NCBI RefSeq assembly: GCF_964340395.1
Contig: NC_135564.1
Span: 6,401,361 to 6,465,360, forward strand
Length of the DNA stretch: 64,000 nt
Direction: 5' to 3'
Source: Glandiceps talaboti
Lineage: Eukaryota > Hemichordata > Enteropneusta > Spengelidae
Position numbers and translations under genes: made by a program. The stretch's first letter is position 1. Each line of letters opens with the position of its first letter. The notes beneath the pieces are model-generated. The model ran no database searches and was not told where the DNA came from. It saw only the letters and a program-made list of their open reading frames with translations. Below, piece after piece: positions 41,270-53,727 of this stretch.

Positions 41270-42940
41270 TAATTAAATAATCCAAGGAGGACAGGAGCTA
41301 CTAATGAACTGTATATTAAATTCAGTATAACTATAAACCTTCAACAGTTTCAAATTGTATTCCATTGGGACCAGACATCATTACATCAATCATTTAACAC
41401 AGCATAAAATTGAATTATCACCCTATGAAACCAACCAACCAGTCTACTGGACCAAACTCTTGATTCTGCTAAATGTATTCTCTTTATTCTTCTAAATGAT
41501 AAGAAAGGACCTGACAGACTCCGACAAGCTACCAATGCAATGTAGACATATTCCATGTCTATATATTGTTGGAAGTATTAGGTTGCATGTTAACTTATAA
41601 GCGAAAAGAATTCAATAAATTAGAACTTCGGACAATACAGTTTCAAAAGCAAATAGTTGTGTTGCAGGGTTATTTTGTGTGAAATGAGATCTTGCATAGA
41701 GCCTAGTAACACAGCGTCACACTATATGATCTCTATTCTACTTTTCACACCAATTCCACAAACCACTGTCGTTTTATAAACACAATAATGAGACAGGTAC
41801 CTTTGTGTGTCTACAACTGATATTTGGACAAGGTTTTACTACATACCATAGTGTCACGGACCTTACAAGTTATGCACTCATTGTCTCACGGTGTGCTGCA
41901 CAACCAAGAATGGCACCAACATATACCAAAACAGGAAACTTTGGATCGCTAGCATGTTTGAACAATGTCAAACCAAGTCAATGACAGAGGGATATATATT
42001 GGGTCTACATACCTTGCTACCTGTTATTACACAATCATAAACACTCTTGGCAGACGTATATGGACAGTTTACTGGTCATTCAACTTCACTTCACTCTAGT
42101 TTTAATGGTCCCTATAGAACCAGGTAGTCAATAATGATGGGTCAATGGCTTTGTAATGTTGTAAAACCTACTCACTATAGCAAGGCCTAAAATAGTGCAG
42201 CAGTACTAGTACTCACTACAAACTATCAAGCTGAATCAATAGTAGATTCACTATCAAACAGCACCAAGTCATACCAGATAAACTCCAACTCTTAATTAAC
42301 TGTATAAAGTACTGAAACTGCATTTTGTAGCTCACTGGATATAGCAGACAAACTGCTAGCCTGTCTATACTAAGAATTGGCTTAGGTACAGTTTTAGTTA
42401 TGAGTGCATTATTATCACAATGAGTTCTACAGTTCTAAGCAAATACCATTCCAAACCGAAGTACAATTATTGTGCATTGGTTTGGTATGGGGTTTGTATT
42501 ACATCAGTAAATCTGATTTATTATCACATTATATGTTCACAATCCTACAAACAATACACCTTTGTCCATACATGTGTGTGTCTCAAATATCCTTGTCAAG
42601 TCCTTGGTGCTTTAGTCAAATATTGAAATAATACTAAATGTTTATAATCACAAGGCAAGCTACAATTTAAGAAACACTTCAACTCGTGACTATACACTTA
42701 CAAATTTATGCTAAGTGTCTCAATAGCTACATGACTGTCTACTGGCAAATGCCGGTCCATTGATGCCTTGCTGTCATGTTAGAGATATATAAATGCATAT
42801 GTGTATGAGTTAATTGACATAATATAAAGTGATTATATGTAAAGTGATTACATTGGTAACAATGCAAGTCTCAGATAGCTATGTCTCCTGAATATGTCAC
42901 ATTAGACATAAATGCATATGTAAGAGTTAATTAGCATAAT
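41270..42940. other. CDC42SE intron, non-coding
   Basis: AT-rich; a degenerate unit with AAATGCATATGT, GAGTTAATTAGCATAAT and GTGATTA is found near 42780-42850, 42905-42950 and again near 43390-43430. No exon recognised. Confidence 0.45.
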
Positions 42941-42949
42941 GAGTGATTA

Positions 42950-43320
42950 ATACTTGGGCGAAAAAAAATAACTGTGTTTTTCGGAAAACATGGCCTCAAA
43001 TCGGGGTTACGGTAGGTACACATGTAGGTTGGGATTTTATTTTACTTTATTTTTATCTTTTAATTATTTTGTTTTTGAAAAATATTGCGTCAACCCAAAA
43101 CCAAAAGAAATGTCGGTCAGAATATCCCTTCTGTGAGAGTTTGAAGGAATATGTACAGGCATATTAAACTGGGGAATGAAAACAGATGTGCATGAAGGTC
43201 AAGAAGACAAAGAATTTCTTATCTTTTTGTTTTAAATGTTTAAAACAAGTGTTTAGGGTTGGCAGCTTAAAGTAGGGTCAGTCAGGTTATCGGAAACAAT
43301 TCTTTTTCATTTTGCCTTAT
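42950..43320. repeat. Possible dispersed repeat (SINE-like), reverse orientation
   Basis: TAGGGTTGGCAG...GTAGGGTCAGTCAGGTTATC (43254-43295) resembles the reverse complement of 62110-62155 (GGTTACCCGACCCCACC...TGCCGACCCTAAT). The boundaries are not resolved. This rests on visual similarity of about 45 bp. Confidence 0.3.
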
Positions 43321-44579
43321 GGTAACAACACAAACCTCTAAACAGTAACAGCTACATGTATGTCTCCTGAATGACTATGATTTCAGAGATGTATTAATGT
43401 ATGAGTTAATTAGCATATATATAAAGTGATCAGTACTTATGGGTAATAAGCAAGTCTCTGATAGCTACATGTATGTCTCCTTGGTAATTTCCATCCACGG
43501 ATGGCCGACCACAGAGGAAGAGTGTGCAAGTTGTTAGCATACAATTACACTACTTACCAGGTACATGTCAGATCTAAGGGATGAGTGTCTGAGTGACAGC
43601 TATATTTCTAGTATGCAATGTTCATTGATGGATGGCTGCTACAGTACAGATGCAAACATATATGACTCATATGATGGTCATATTTTGATTTGAAGGGTTA
43701 AGTAAATTTTTATACAGACTGCTTTCTATAGGGGTGGGCTATCTAAGGGTAGGAGGAGGTTAGACGGGTCAGAGGGAGGGGAGATTCAAGTTGGGGAGGG
43801 TAGGGGAAAGGTCAAGGCAAGGAGTGATCCAATATCAAAGAACAAGGGCGATGTGCAGAAGTGATCAAACTAAGTATACAATCAATACCCAAGTACTACA
43901 AACCATCAATATAAGTTAGTAAACTTGTAATCCTACCACAAGGCCATACCTGCCAGCTATTTTCAAATCTTTGACAAAATATTTCTACGAATCACTATTT
44001 TGGCTGTACAAATATTGGCCTGGCAGTAAGAATTGTACGCATGGATGTCACAATACTGGAACTGGTGTTGTTTTTGTACTCAATTACTGCACAATGTTTG
44101 AGTGTAGACACTGAAGTCAATATCTTTGTTAATTTTCTTTCACAGCACACTACAATATATAGAAATGCCTCTCCAGAGACCTTGCACAGCTTTTCAGCAT
44201 AGCTGCTGTTTTGAGTTTGCTGAACAATTCATGAACAAACATGATTCCCAAGTGTTCACTCATTTGTTGTCTTTAGTCTAGAGTAGTACAAACACATGAA
44301 TTCTCAAGGAAAACAGCACTTTCGCAAACAAATCACTGTGCCCGATTATTTCAACAGCTACTTTCCCTGTATTTATCCGTATAGGAAACAGAAGTTCAGT
44401 TACACATTATATTGGCTGATTTCAGTACTATGGTTAATTGTCCAGGTCAATACGTCAGTAATACAGTCAAGTGTCTTACTGTGAATAACACATGATAGGA
44501 GGTTTCTTTATCTGCTAAGACTGATTAAATAAGACTCAAATATCAGCTAAGCCTGTACTATAATATGTCTGAGATTACA

Positions 44580-44650
44580 ACTATATACCTTTCTACACAG
44601 TTTATATTCTAAGGACACACCTTTCTATACAGTTTCTATTCTAAGGACAA
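44580..44650. repeat. Short direct duplication
   Basis: ACCTTTCTACACAGTTTATATTC and ACCTTTCTATACAGTTTCTATTC type units, each followed by TAAGGACA, lie in tandem about 38 bp apart. Confidence 0.7.
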
Positions 44651-44659
44651 CTGGACTTG

Positions 44660-46300
44660 ACTAGACTATCACTTCTACTGTTACAGTTATATTATTCAGA
44701 TAAACTCAGACAATTTTTTAACAACACATGAATTGTGTTTCTATTTCCCGTCCGTCTGTCCATCCATCCATCCATCTGTCACATCATACCAACACACTAT
44801 CTGTCTTAGGGGCTCTAAACATGAATTCTAGGCCAAAGTTCATTGATAGTAATACAGTACAGAGGTTCTCCATGGACTACTGCAAAGTCAGTTTTACTGC
44901 AGACTGCATGCATACTTGGAATAAGGCATCTCAGTTATCTTTGTCAAGTATTTCGAAATAGGGCCATTCCATTCTATTCACGTACCCACCCATTAAATCT
45001 GTTCTCTTTATCATTTACAAGCTGATTATTAAACTTTTACAATAGCCAGAATTAGATAATAAATGGTCTGATTGTTTTGCTGCAGCACAGCATATATTTA
45101 AGTTTTGTTTGTCTGACAATCTCTCATCTAGATTACATTAACCTGTATATAACAAGCAAGTGACCTGACCTGACCTGGCAAAACAGGTCATAACCACCTA
45201 TTCTGGAGAAATCAAAGCCTCGATGGTGTTTTACAAATCCCCTTATTGACAAATGTCTCTGAACCACACAGTGGCATTGGGATAAAACACTCTAAATTAA
45301 CTAGTCTATACTCCCAAATATAGTTAACTCCAAATGAAGCATGAAGTTTGCACATCAATTTCTATGCAAAAAATGCTTTCATCCAAATATACAACAAACA
45401 CCTGCATATCTAAAAATGTCAACATAGTGTTAAATATGCTCTCTGTCTCACTAAAAATATACACGATATTAAACACCTGCATATCTGTTATATTTATCAA
45501 ATATATCATTAAAATTCAACACCTTACTTCAGGTAAACCACTCCTGATGAAGATAAATCATGTTTGTCAAACATTTTCGGTTAAGGATAGTACCACTGTG
45601 TACTTTTTATCCCTTCAAGACAACTTTACATTGTATTATCTTCTGTGCATCACACCACACATTACTGTTCTAAATAGGTTTTCATAGACCTGTGACCTGG
45701 GGGCAAACAACGATTCTACTTCTCATTAACATTGATCAGTTACATTTACACAGGATCAAAGATCATCTCCAGAGCTATTTATCATTCACTCATCTGAACA
45801 TCACAAATGGTGAGATTTATATACATGTGAAACACATATGGAAACTATTCAAGTACATAGGGTACCAAATTTACATATATGTACATGTACAATGTATGAC
45901 GTACTGGTGAAATCTTTCATTGTAGGTCTTTGACGAGCATATAAAAACTGCTTTACATGTTATAACCTGCATTTACTCAATACATGTACCATAGACATAT
46001 CACAGTCCAATGGAATTGAAGTATGAGTGACCTTTGACTTCTGCATCCAGGCAATCACTCTCACTTGCCTTTACAAGTATACAGTGTATACATGTATACA
46101 CCAATGCACAATTTGTTACATTTATATACTATTCTACCATCAAAACAAGCTGGAAAATCTGTATATAATACACTATACTGTATACCAGTAAACTACATTG
46201 GACACCGCAGTGTTACACTATCTACCCTTTGCAACACCAATAAATTCAACATAGCATCACACTATATTATGTACAGCATTCATATTACACCAAATTTCTA
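44660..46300. other. CDC42SE intron, non-coding
   Basis: AT-rich sequence with several 60-130 codon frames of low-complexity, hydrophobic or Ile/Thr-rich composition; none is convincing. Confidence 0.4.
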
Positions 46301-46308
46301 CATTCACA

Positions 46309-46634
46309 TCATACTAGACTCTCTCACCAGTCCTCTGAAACATCACCAAAAGGTTTGTTTTGTATGTAATGATATCTATTGCATAATTGTAGAATATCCA
46401 TGTACTGTGGGCCCTCATCGACTACATAGGACTAATCATTTGTTGATGATTACTTCGATGCTTTGAGTTATTGTGATGCCTGAGCTCAGGGCATCACAGT
46501 AACATGTCAACAAATGATTAGCTCTATGTAGTTGATGAGGGTCCACAGTACAATTATGCAGTAGATATCGTACATACAAAACAACACTTTTAGCGATGCA
46601 ATGCGCTCAGGACTGTGAGAGAGTCTAGTATCAT
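46309..46634. mobile_element. Foldback element, ~160-bp inverted arms
   Basis: ATACTAGACTCTCTCACCAG at the left is mirrored by GACTGTGAGAGAGTCTAGTAT at the right. The similarity continues through GTTTGTTTTGTATGTAATGATATC and CCTCATCGACTACATAG to a central GTGATGCC/GGCATCAC pair near 46480. Arms are roughly 85-90% identical. CATC borders both ends and may be a short target duplication, but four bases are weak evidence. Confidence 0.8.
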
Positions 46635-46639
46635 CCTAC

Positions 46640-47090
46640 CACCTACGGATAATCTGAATGTATTATCACTATCAGCTTTCTACTGTAATACTGCACTACA
46701 ATACTGTACAGTAATACACTCACAACATCCAACAGAAATTATTTCTCACAACATCCAACACAAATTATTTGTATACTTGGTTTAACTACTTACCTCATTT
46801 CAAAGACAACATGGTTGTCAGCACCTATGAACTTTTGGGCATTACATTTACAAGTGTTTTTTATTTATCATTTATGATAATCAAACTAATACTTTGGCTG
46901 CATAACAATGTACATTCACACCATCAGCCAATAATTTCACACTACACGACACACACATAGCACCACTGCAATACCTTTATGACTTTGATATCCTGTAAAT
47001 GATCTACTGCTATAAAGAGTACTTTACAATATTTATCCATTAAACCACTACCTGCAAATATAATAATCCTCTACATTTCTCACAATTCTG
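46640..47090. other. CDC42SE intron, non-coding; a strong donor-like site at 46788
   Basis: On the minus strand GAAATGAG/GTAAGTAG (plus 46783-46798) is a good 5' splice site that could terminate an alternative non-coding exon, but nothing else supports one. Confidence 0.25.
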
Positions 47091-47094
47091 TATT

Positions 47095-47265
47095 GTGATG
47101 GAAAGTCATCCATTTATACCAGCACTAATGATCAGATCTACATTCAATAGAGTAGTGATGGAGAGTCATCCATTTATAACACCACTAATGATCAGATCGC
47201 ATTCAATAATAGGGTAGTGACGGAAAGTCATCCACTTATACCAGCATTTATTAGGGTAGTGATCA
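47095..47265. repeat. ~62-bp tandem repeat, three copies
   Basis: GGAAAGTCATCCATTTATAC, GGAGAGTCATCCATTTATAA and GGAAAGTCATCCACTTATAC begin three units, each followed by CACTAATGATCAGATC-like sequence and AGGGTAGTGA. Confidence 0.85.
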
Positions 47266-47344
47266 TATCATTTTATGGAAATCTATCTCAAGTAAAAAGA
47301 TTACATGTACATTGTGGGGTATGGGTAGTGCTTGGATGGACAGA

Positions 47345-47410
47345 TAGACTTACAGAAAGACACAGACAGATAGACAGACAGACAGAGACAGACAGACAGA
47401 CAGGCGAATG
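47345..47410. repeat. Microsatellite (CAGA)n
   Basis: CAGACAGA-type tracts with GAGACA interruptions, followed by GGATGGAT units to about 47450. Confidence 0.85.
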
Positions 47411-47419
47411 AATAGACAG

Positions 47420-49940
47420 ACAAGATGGATGGATGGACAGATGGATAGAAGCACAGACAGACATGAATGGATGAATGGACAGATCATGAATAGATATAAA
47501 CTATGACAGACGTGGGTAGAGAGACAGACAGATATGCACAATGTAAATGCAAACCAAGAATAACATAATGATCAGATATTGATGTAATCTATAATCTGCA
47601 ATGTATATGTCTGCATTGCAAAGTATGATCACATCTAATACTGCACTGTTGACTGAAATATCGCAAGCAATCACTTTAATTAGGTAAGACGAAACCAAGG
47701 ACTCCTAATACCATGTCTGACATCAGTAAAAAAAGGGTTAAAGGTCATCCTACAGGAAACAAGTAAATGTCAGTATGTAGTTACAGTGATATTACTAAAC
47801 TTTGTGTAATTTACTTTGGATTGTAATGACTCATACATCGATAGCAACAATGACAACTGATCCAAACAGATTTCCTGTCCCTATAATACCCTAAAAGATG
47901 GGGTTCCTTGCAGGAAATTAAGTTTCCATGGATACACAGCTTCCTTCATCTTGACAACATACTTCATAAAGCCTAGCAACCAGATACATGCAGCTACACA
48001 AGACTGTGATATATACATATGGTATCAATTTAAATACGAAATAAATAGTAAGATCGGCTTTACTAATTTTTGGTTGTTGTTTTCTTGATTCTGTTATTGT
48101 TACTGTGTGCAGTCTCCTCACTTCTACTGATCATGTCTGTCTATCTTTTAATTTGCAGACAGCAGAAAACAGTAGTGGATGTAATATGTGGTAATTTCAA
48201 GGCTTTCTTTAATAAGAAACATCCATATACAAAATAATAATATCAATTACATTACACGGCATATGTCTTTAAAACTGTAGGATGAAAAAGGGGCAATTTA
48301 TTAAACTTGCAAAAAACTTACTGGGACACAACTTATTACATAATGCATGTGAAAACAATTATGTGTTGAATTTGAAAAATGTATATTGATTATGAAAATT
48401 ATATTTAATGGCTGACAAGTTATGCAAAGGGAAAGATATGATTATTTATGATTATTCATTTACAATGACTACTGTGATTTCTATAAAATATGACAATCTC
48501 CATGTCATTTTTTCATCACGCCAAAGTTTTCTAAGCAGTCAGTCATGATGAAATTAATCCTGATTGTTTGCTAACACATAAATATTTTCTTGTTTTGACA
48601 AACTGCAAATAATAAATTCTAAAAACATGTCTGAGGTATGATTGCTATGAACCTTATTTACACACTAACATGTGGTGCTATATGGATATTGTTGAGTTTT
48701 CTTGTCATTTTTTGCAGATCATCCCACTATTTCCAAGGTCAAACTATACAATGAAATTATATTTCTGAAAGGCAGGGGTCAGTGTTAATACCCATAGTTG
48801 CAAATTATGTGGTCATATGATGACTAATTGTTTATTTTGTGTGTAGAATGAAGTCAAATGTCAACATGTTATCTCTAAATATATAAAAAGTAAATTATCT
48901 GACAGCTGGTGGTACTGACAATGTGTGTTACCAACAAAGAGTGTTCTGATGCTATGAAAATTATTTCCTATGAAGGGATCTATTCTATGTGTTACATAAC
49001 AGCAATTCTATACAACACAGTCATCATATATATTAATCAATGACATAGTGTAGGTGTCTTTCAAAACACAAAATGTCTGACTCAATACAGTGTGCTGGAA
49101 CACTGGACCACTCTAATACAACTGAACCATTGCCTGTATATATATCCAACTATGCAATTATTTGTTCACTGGGTACATACACAGTGATACAGGTAATGCT
49201 AGTTATAAAACGTGTAAAATGTTAGCTAAAAGTGTTCATTCTTATTACTGGTTATTTCTTACAACGCCTGGCTGTGTTTTGGTTTGCTTGGTTTAATAAC
49301 TGAATTGTTCTGTCGATTTCATTTCTATACTACTAATACTAGCACGTACACATCATTCATTTCCACCCCATACACTTATTACTAGGTGTCCAAACTCCAA
49401 GGAGGCGATAGGCATTTTTCGCAGCGTGTTCTTGAATTATTTAATCATTACCGAAGTGGAAGTAAAACTATCCAAAACAATAATGCACAACACAAAAGAA
49501 CAGTCACTATTGCGCATTACTCACCGACCTTTTCGCGCACACCCCGGTGACAAACGACACAAACTAATACTTGTTCCAACTTCTGGCCAAACTTCGCACT
49601 GCTCGTCGTCTGCGCGTACGCTGTGTCGGTATCAGAACTGGTGTACATGTATGCATATCGTACTTCGAGATTATACTTTCGTTACATGCAAGATATCGAC
49701 AACTATTATGATAATTCACAGAGTTTGAAAAGAAACGTCATATCAAACAACACTAAACTCGCCTTCAACATACTTTATCAACTACTGAAATTATCTTCGA
49801 AATCTTGTCGCGAGACCCCAACCGAGGATCTCCAAAAATCGAAACCACCGCATAACATTCGCCACCAATGACATGCACAAATCGGATGCCAATTTGCGAA
49901 CACAGTAGGCTATATGGAGCAATTATCGTTTACAAGGAGT
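47420..49940. other. CDC42SE first intron, non-coding
   Basis: No exon or repeat of note. Its right part (49400-49940) is richer in CG dinucleotides, as expected near a promoter. Confidence 0.4.
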
Positions 49941-49950
49941 ATCTGCTTAC

Positions 49951-50072
49951 CTTTTTGGATCAGCTTTTCCTGTTTACAAGAGGATTATGTGTGACTAGAC
50001 GATGCGAGCCTACTAGCTAACCAGGAAACGGTGAAGGTATCTCTCACTCACTCGCTCCAACAACTTCCCTTA
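49951..50072 (-). other. Candidate non-coding first exon of CDC42SE
   Basis: On the minus strand the segment ends in CTGATCCAAAAAG followed by GTAAGCAG, an excellent 5' splice site at 49950. It starts about 30 bp downstream of a TATA-like element. Linking it to CDC42SE is inference from orientation and from the absence of any other minus-strand exon on this side. Confidence 0.4.
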
Positions 50073-50115
50073 TTTCCAATATGGCGGATCACTACATATA
50101 AATGGGCGTGGCTTT
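50072..50115 (-). promoter_or_regulatory. TATA-type core promoter, minus strand
   Basis: Reading the minus strand: CCACGCCC (KLF/Sp-type box), then ATTTATATG (TATA-like, plus 50095-50103), then CCGCCATATTGGA near the expected start site. The tight arrangement before a good first-exon donor supports a real promoter. Confidence 0.4.
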
Positions 50116-50444
50116 CATATGGAACTATTTTGTGACAGTGAAATGTAGTTTCTAGTGCAAAAATTGACGAAATGTTAGCAATAATAACATAAAACCAATA
50201 CAAGTATTTCGATGAGAAAGGGTAAGAGGTCAATATCAAAAGAAGCTTATACAAAATTGGTTAATCTGGGACTATTTCTTCTATCTAATCAGTAGTGGGG
50301 CTACAAAAAGCAATCCGCTAAAGTTTTCAGAGGTCAAAGTTTACTCTGAGGTTAGAGAAAATTATTCAGAAAATTATTGTCTAGCCCATCCCGTACATCA
50401 TGCATGACGACGTCTCACGATGTCCTTGTTTTGTCACTGTAGTA

Positions 50445-50827
50445 GGGAACCTTCAGTAATTACAAGGGGGGGGGGGCGCAGTGAACTGCGGGGGGGGGGG
50501 TGTAACCTTTTACAATTTTCACCGTGGTGGCAGCGGTGAAATTAAAATAGCTCGTGCTATATGTCGCGAATTGTACCAAAATCTCGTGTATACCCGCCTT
50601 CGGCGGGGGTTAAGTTATTGCTGAATTAAACCATTGATTCTGGAACTGGTGTCTGTCAGCATTACATGTGCTTTGAAATAGTTTAACGGGGGAGGGGTGG
50701 TCATGTTTTAGAGAAAGGAAATTGAGGGAGGGTCACCTTTTAGAACGACGGAATCAGGGGCGGGTTATTATACTTTGCGCAACAGGCAGGGCCTGATTTC
50801 CTTTCCCTTGTAATTACTAAGGTTCTT
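50445..50827. mobile_element. Element with ~20-bp terminal inverted repeats and G-run hairpin
   Basis: GGAACCTTCAGTAATTACAA (50446-50465) is matched in inverse orientation by TTGTAATTACTAAGGTTC (50808-50825). Inside, a 12-G and a 10-G run flank GCGCAGTGAACTGC, and a CCCGCCTTCGGCGGGGG hairpin lies near 50590. No open frame of note. A non-autonomous DNA transposon is the best reading; the superfamily is unknown. Confidence 0.55.
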
Positions 50828-50878
50828 ACAATAGAAAGTGTCTTTTAATACAGATATATACTATACTCCTTGCATGGT

Positions 50879-51130
50879 AATAGGGAACTTGCAAACCCGC
50901 CATATTGAATGATGCATCATAGGAAATGTGATAATGAATACTAATCAATTATTACTATAAACAATACTTTTACATTGTTTGCAACCACGAATGGTCAATT
51001 CATTGTATATCCTGACTATTGTCGGAGGTTTTTTTATTGGTAGCTCCAGATTAGGTATTACGATAACCACAGATAATCCCATAGTCCTTTTCGTCTGAGC
51101 ATGCTCAATCTGGAATGCAAGTTCCCTATT
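50879..51130. mobile_element. MITE-like element with 15-bp terminal inverted repeats
   Basis: AATAGGGAACTTGCA (50879-50893) is perfectly inverted as TGCAAGTTCCCTATT (51116-51130), 252 bp end to end. Its termini share the GGGAACNT core with the neighbouring 50445-50827 element, suggesting related families. A 12-bp palindrome, TGAGCATGCTCA, lies at about 51096. Confidence 0.5.
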
Positions 51131-51189
51131 CAGCAGCATTTGTGACGCTATCATGATGAGAATAGGTGTTCGGCTTTATCATATTTATA

Positions 51190-51281
51190 AAAGAAATAAA
51201 AAATGATCACTTCACTGAAAAACTTACTATTTAACAGTCAGTAGTAAGTTTTTCAGTGAACTGCTCTTTTTTTTATTTTTC
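51190..51281. repeat. Perfect-stem hairpin
   Basis: TCACTGAAAAACTTACT and AGTAAGTTTTTCAGTGA are exact inverted copies separated by about 14 bases; flanking A-rich and T-rich runs extend the pairing. Confidence 0.8.
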
Positions 51282-51605
51282 TACTCACATTTAGGGCTTA
51301 AGCGAAACTCGGACGCTGACTGTACTGTCAATTAGTTGTCCTTCAAACTAGATTTATATAAAGGAACGTTAAACATAGACGTTGGGGAGAATTTAAATAA
51401 CTATACATATCAGTATATAAGCTTAGCAGTTTTTTTTTCGGACAGACGGGACGGTACATGATTTCGGACGTATTATATTAACTCAGCTCACATCACTACA
51501 GAAAACGAATTGGAACACGTAAAACTTTAAACACATTAAAATTTGTTTTATTGGGGAAAATCAAAGGAATCCAATCAATTGAACTGTGAGCTAGAATAGA
51601 TCACA

Positions 51606-51677
51606 GGGGATGTAGCTCAGAGGTAGAGCGCTCGCTTCGCATGTGAGAGGCCTCGGGTTCGAATCCCGACATCTCCA
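51606..51677 (+). tRNA. tRNA-Ala (CGC anticodon)
   Basis: 72 nt fold as a standard cloverleaf: acceptor GGGGATG/CATCTCC (one G-T pair, as in other animal tRNA-Ala genes), D arm GCTC/GAGC, anticodon stem CTCGC/GTGAG around loop TTCGCAT giving CGC, T arm TCGGG/CCCGA with TTCGAAT. The A box (TAGCTCAGAGG) and B box (GGTTCGAATCC) are intact. There is no intron; CCA is not encoded. The T-rich stretch TTTATTTTTT at 51681-51690 is the Pol III terminator. The gene should be functional and supplies alanine for GCG codons. Confidence 0.97.
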
Positions 51678-51680
51678 CAG

Positions 51681-51690
51681 TTTATTTTTT
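51681..51690 (+). terminator. Pol III terminator of the tRNA
   Basis: A T run starts 4 nt after the discriminator base, the usual distance for tRNA genes. Confidence 0.8.
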
Positions 51691-52089
51691 ACTTTGAGAG
51701 TATATCTTACTCTTGGATGAGACTTAAAATTAATCACGTGGCCATCTGAATGTCTGCAATCCATCTAGCAATACAAAACGTCACTCACTACAATATATTT
51801 AATTTTTTTTTACAAATTTTATATCACTGATTTTTTCATTTTCTTTATGTATCAATGTACAAACAAGTTACTCATAAGCTAACAATCATTTCATCGCGTT
51901 AATGACGAGCTCGTCACTTTTATCAACATCAATCCTGTTATAAAAACCACCAACTTTAGCTTTTTGAATGAATCCATAGATGAATTAGAACAATATTCAA
52001 AAAACATTATCCCCTTTATTGGATCACCCATTTTCACGGTTACATTAAACGATGTTTGACAAATGTGCTACTCCAGATACTTTGCTCTG

Positions 52090-52745
52090 TCATTCTCAAG
52101 CCAGTATGTTGGGTCAAATAGCCAAGTCTCTGGGCCATACTGTCAAACCAGTATGTTGGGTCAGATAGCCAAGTCTCTGGGCTATACTGTCAAGTCAGAT
52201 AGCCAAGTCACTGGGCTAACTGTCAAACCAGTATACTGGGTCAGATAACCAAGTATCTGGGCTATACTGTCAAGTCAGTATGTCAAGTCAGATAGCCAAG
52301 CCTCTGGGCTATACTGTCAAACCAGTATGTTGGGTCAGATAGCCAAGTCTCTGGGCTATAGTGTCAAGCCAGTATGTTGGGTCAGATAGCCAAGTCTCTA
52401 GGCTATACACTGTCAAGTCAGATAGCCAAGTCTCTAGGCTATACTGTCAAGTCAGTATGTCAAATCAGATAGCCAAGTCTCTGGGCTATACTGTCAAACC
52501 AGTATGTCAAGTCAGATAGCCAAGTTGCTGGGATATACTGTCAAGTCAGTATGTTGGGTCAGATAGCCAAGTCTCTGGGCTATATTGCCAAGCCAGTATA
52601 TATCAGGTCAGATAGCCAAGTCTCTGGGCTCTACTGTCAAGCCAGTATGTAGAGTCAGATAGCCAAGTCTCTGGGCTATATTGCCAAGCCAGTATATATC
52701 AGGTCAGATAGCCAAGTCTCGAGGCAATACTGTCAAACTAGTATA
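52090..52745. repeat. ~47-bp minisatellite with shortened (~30-bp) variants
   Basis: AGATAGCCAAGTCTCTGGGC is repeated more than a dozen times, linked by TATACTGTCAA(A/G)CCAGTATGTTGGGTC. Some units lack the CAGTATG part and are about 30 bp, others have an extra CAGTATGTCAAGT; the order of long and short units is irregular. Confidence 0.92.
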
Positions 52746-52938
52746 TCACACAAGCAGTGTAAAGTTGTTTAGCATTAGGCTGTCGATCTGTGGTCGGCTG
52801 TGGCTATTGAATTTGTCAATATACATATGATGTAAATCTTATCAAAGAAGATTGCTACAAGATTACCAACGGAAATCAAAGTCTGTAAGTAATAATTTTG
52901 TTCTTTTTTTAATAACATTTAGTATTGCTGCCAGTATT

Positions 52939-53106
52939 GCTGACTAGTGACTACAGCCCCTTTATAAGGCGAAGTGCGCCCCGAGCGGCAAAACCGCGAG
53001 AAGTGAGGGATCGGGGTTATAAAGTCCCTCACTTCTCGCGGCTTCGCCGCTCGGGGCGCACTTTGTGCGCCTTACAAACCTCAGGGATTATAGTCACGAG
53101 TCTGCT
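52939..53106. mobile_element. GC-rich foldback element
   Basis: Core arms AAGGCGAAGTGCGCCCCGAG...CGCGAGAAGTGAGGGA (52967-53014) and TCCCTCACTTCTCGCG...CTCGGGGCGCACTTTGTGCG (53025-53080) are nearly perfect inverted copies. Weaker pairing extends out to GACTAGTGACTA and TAGTCACGAGTC. It is far richer in GC than the surrounding DNA, which suggests an inserted element. Confidence 0.75.
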
Positions 53107-53409
53107 AGCGAGACTAGTCAAACCTGACCCACATTGTATCTCATAACTCATTAGCTTTGGTCATTAACCTATTTTCATACAGGCCATTCATCAATACTAC
53201 GAAGTATCGTGATAAATTTAATAGGTCAATTATTTTTTTCTGAGAACTATGACTCAGGTGATCACGACAGCATAAATTTAATTACCAGATATTAAAATAA
53301 ACCTACTTACAGAATATGTTATTGTGAACAGCTTAAACGCCACGAGACACTCTTTAGATTTCTATCTCCGAACGAACGCAATCATCGGGACGCAGTCATA
53401 CGTACACTC

Positions 53410-53428
53410 ACGCACGCGCGCGCGCGCA
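53410..53428. repeat. (CG)n tract
   Basis: CACGCACGCGCGCGCGCGCA, an alternating purine-pyrimidine tract rare in AT-rich, CpG-poor DNA and prone to form Z-DNA. Confidence 0.7.
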
Positions 53429-53727
53429 CATACATACACACATACGTACATACGCAGCGTACACACTCACATACAAAGAAAATGTGAGCATGTGTAGCGT
53501 GTAGTCTAAACTAAGTATACGTGTATGTAAAAGAGGTTACTAGTAAACGGTTTCAGACAGCCAACGTAAGTTGCCTGATGTATGATAGCAGCTTTCGTCC
53601 GTCAGACCCTATTAGGTTTAATACCTGTCATACTGCACGTATCATGACTACTAAACCATGCTAACACCAATCTCAGTATGTGTTCCGTATAACGACAATG
53701 TAACTTTATACCCAACAGCCATCACAT

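Noticed and set aside
49426-49871. Overlapping plus-strand frames of 100 and 82 codons
   Set aside because: They fall in the CG-richer upstream part of the CDC42SE first intron; neither has a domain, and the minus-strand promoter and donor explain the composition better.
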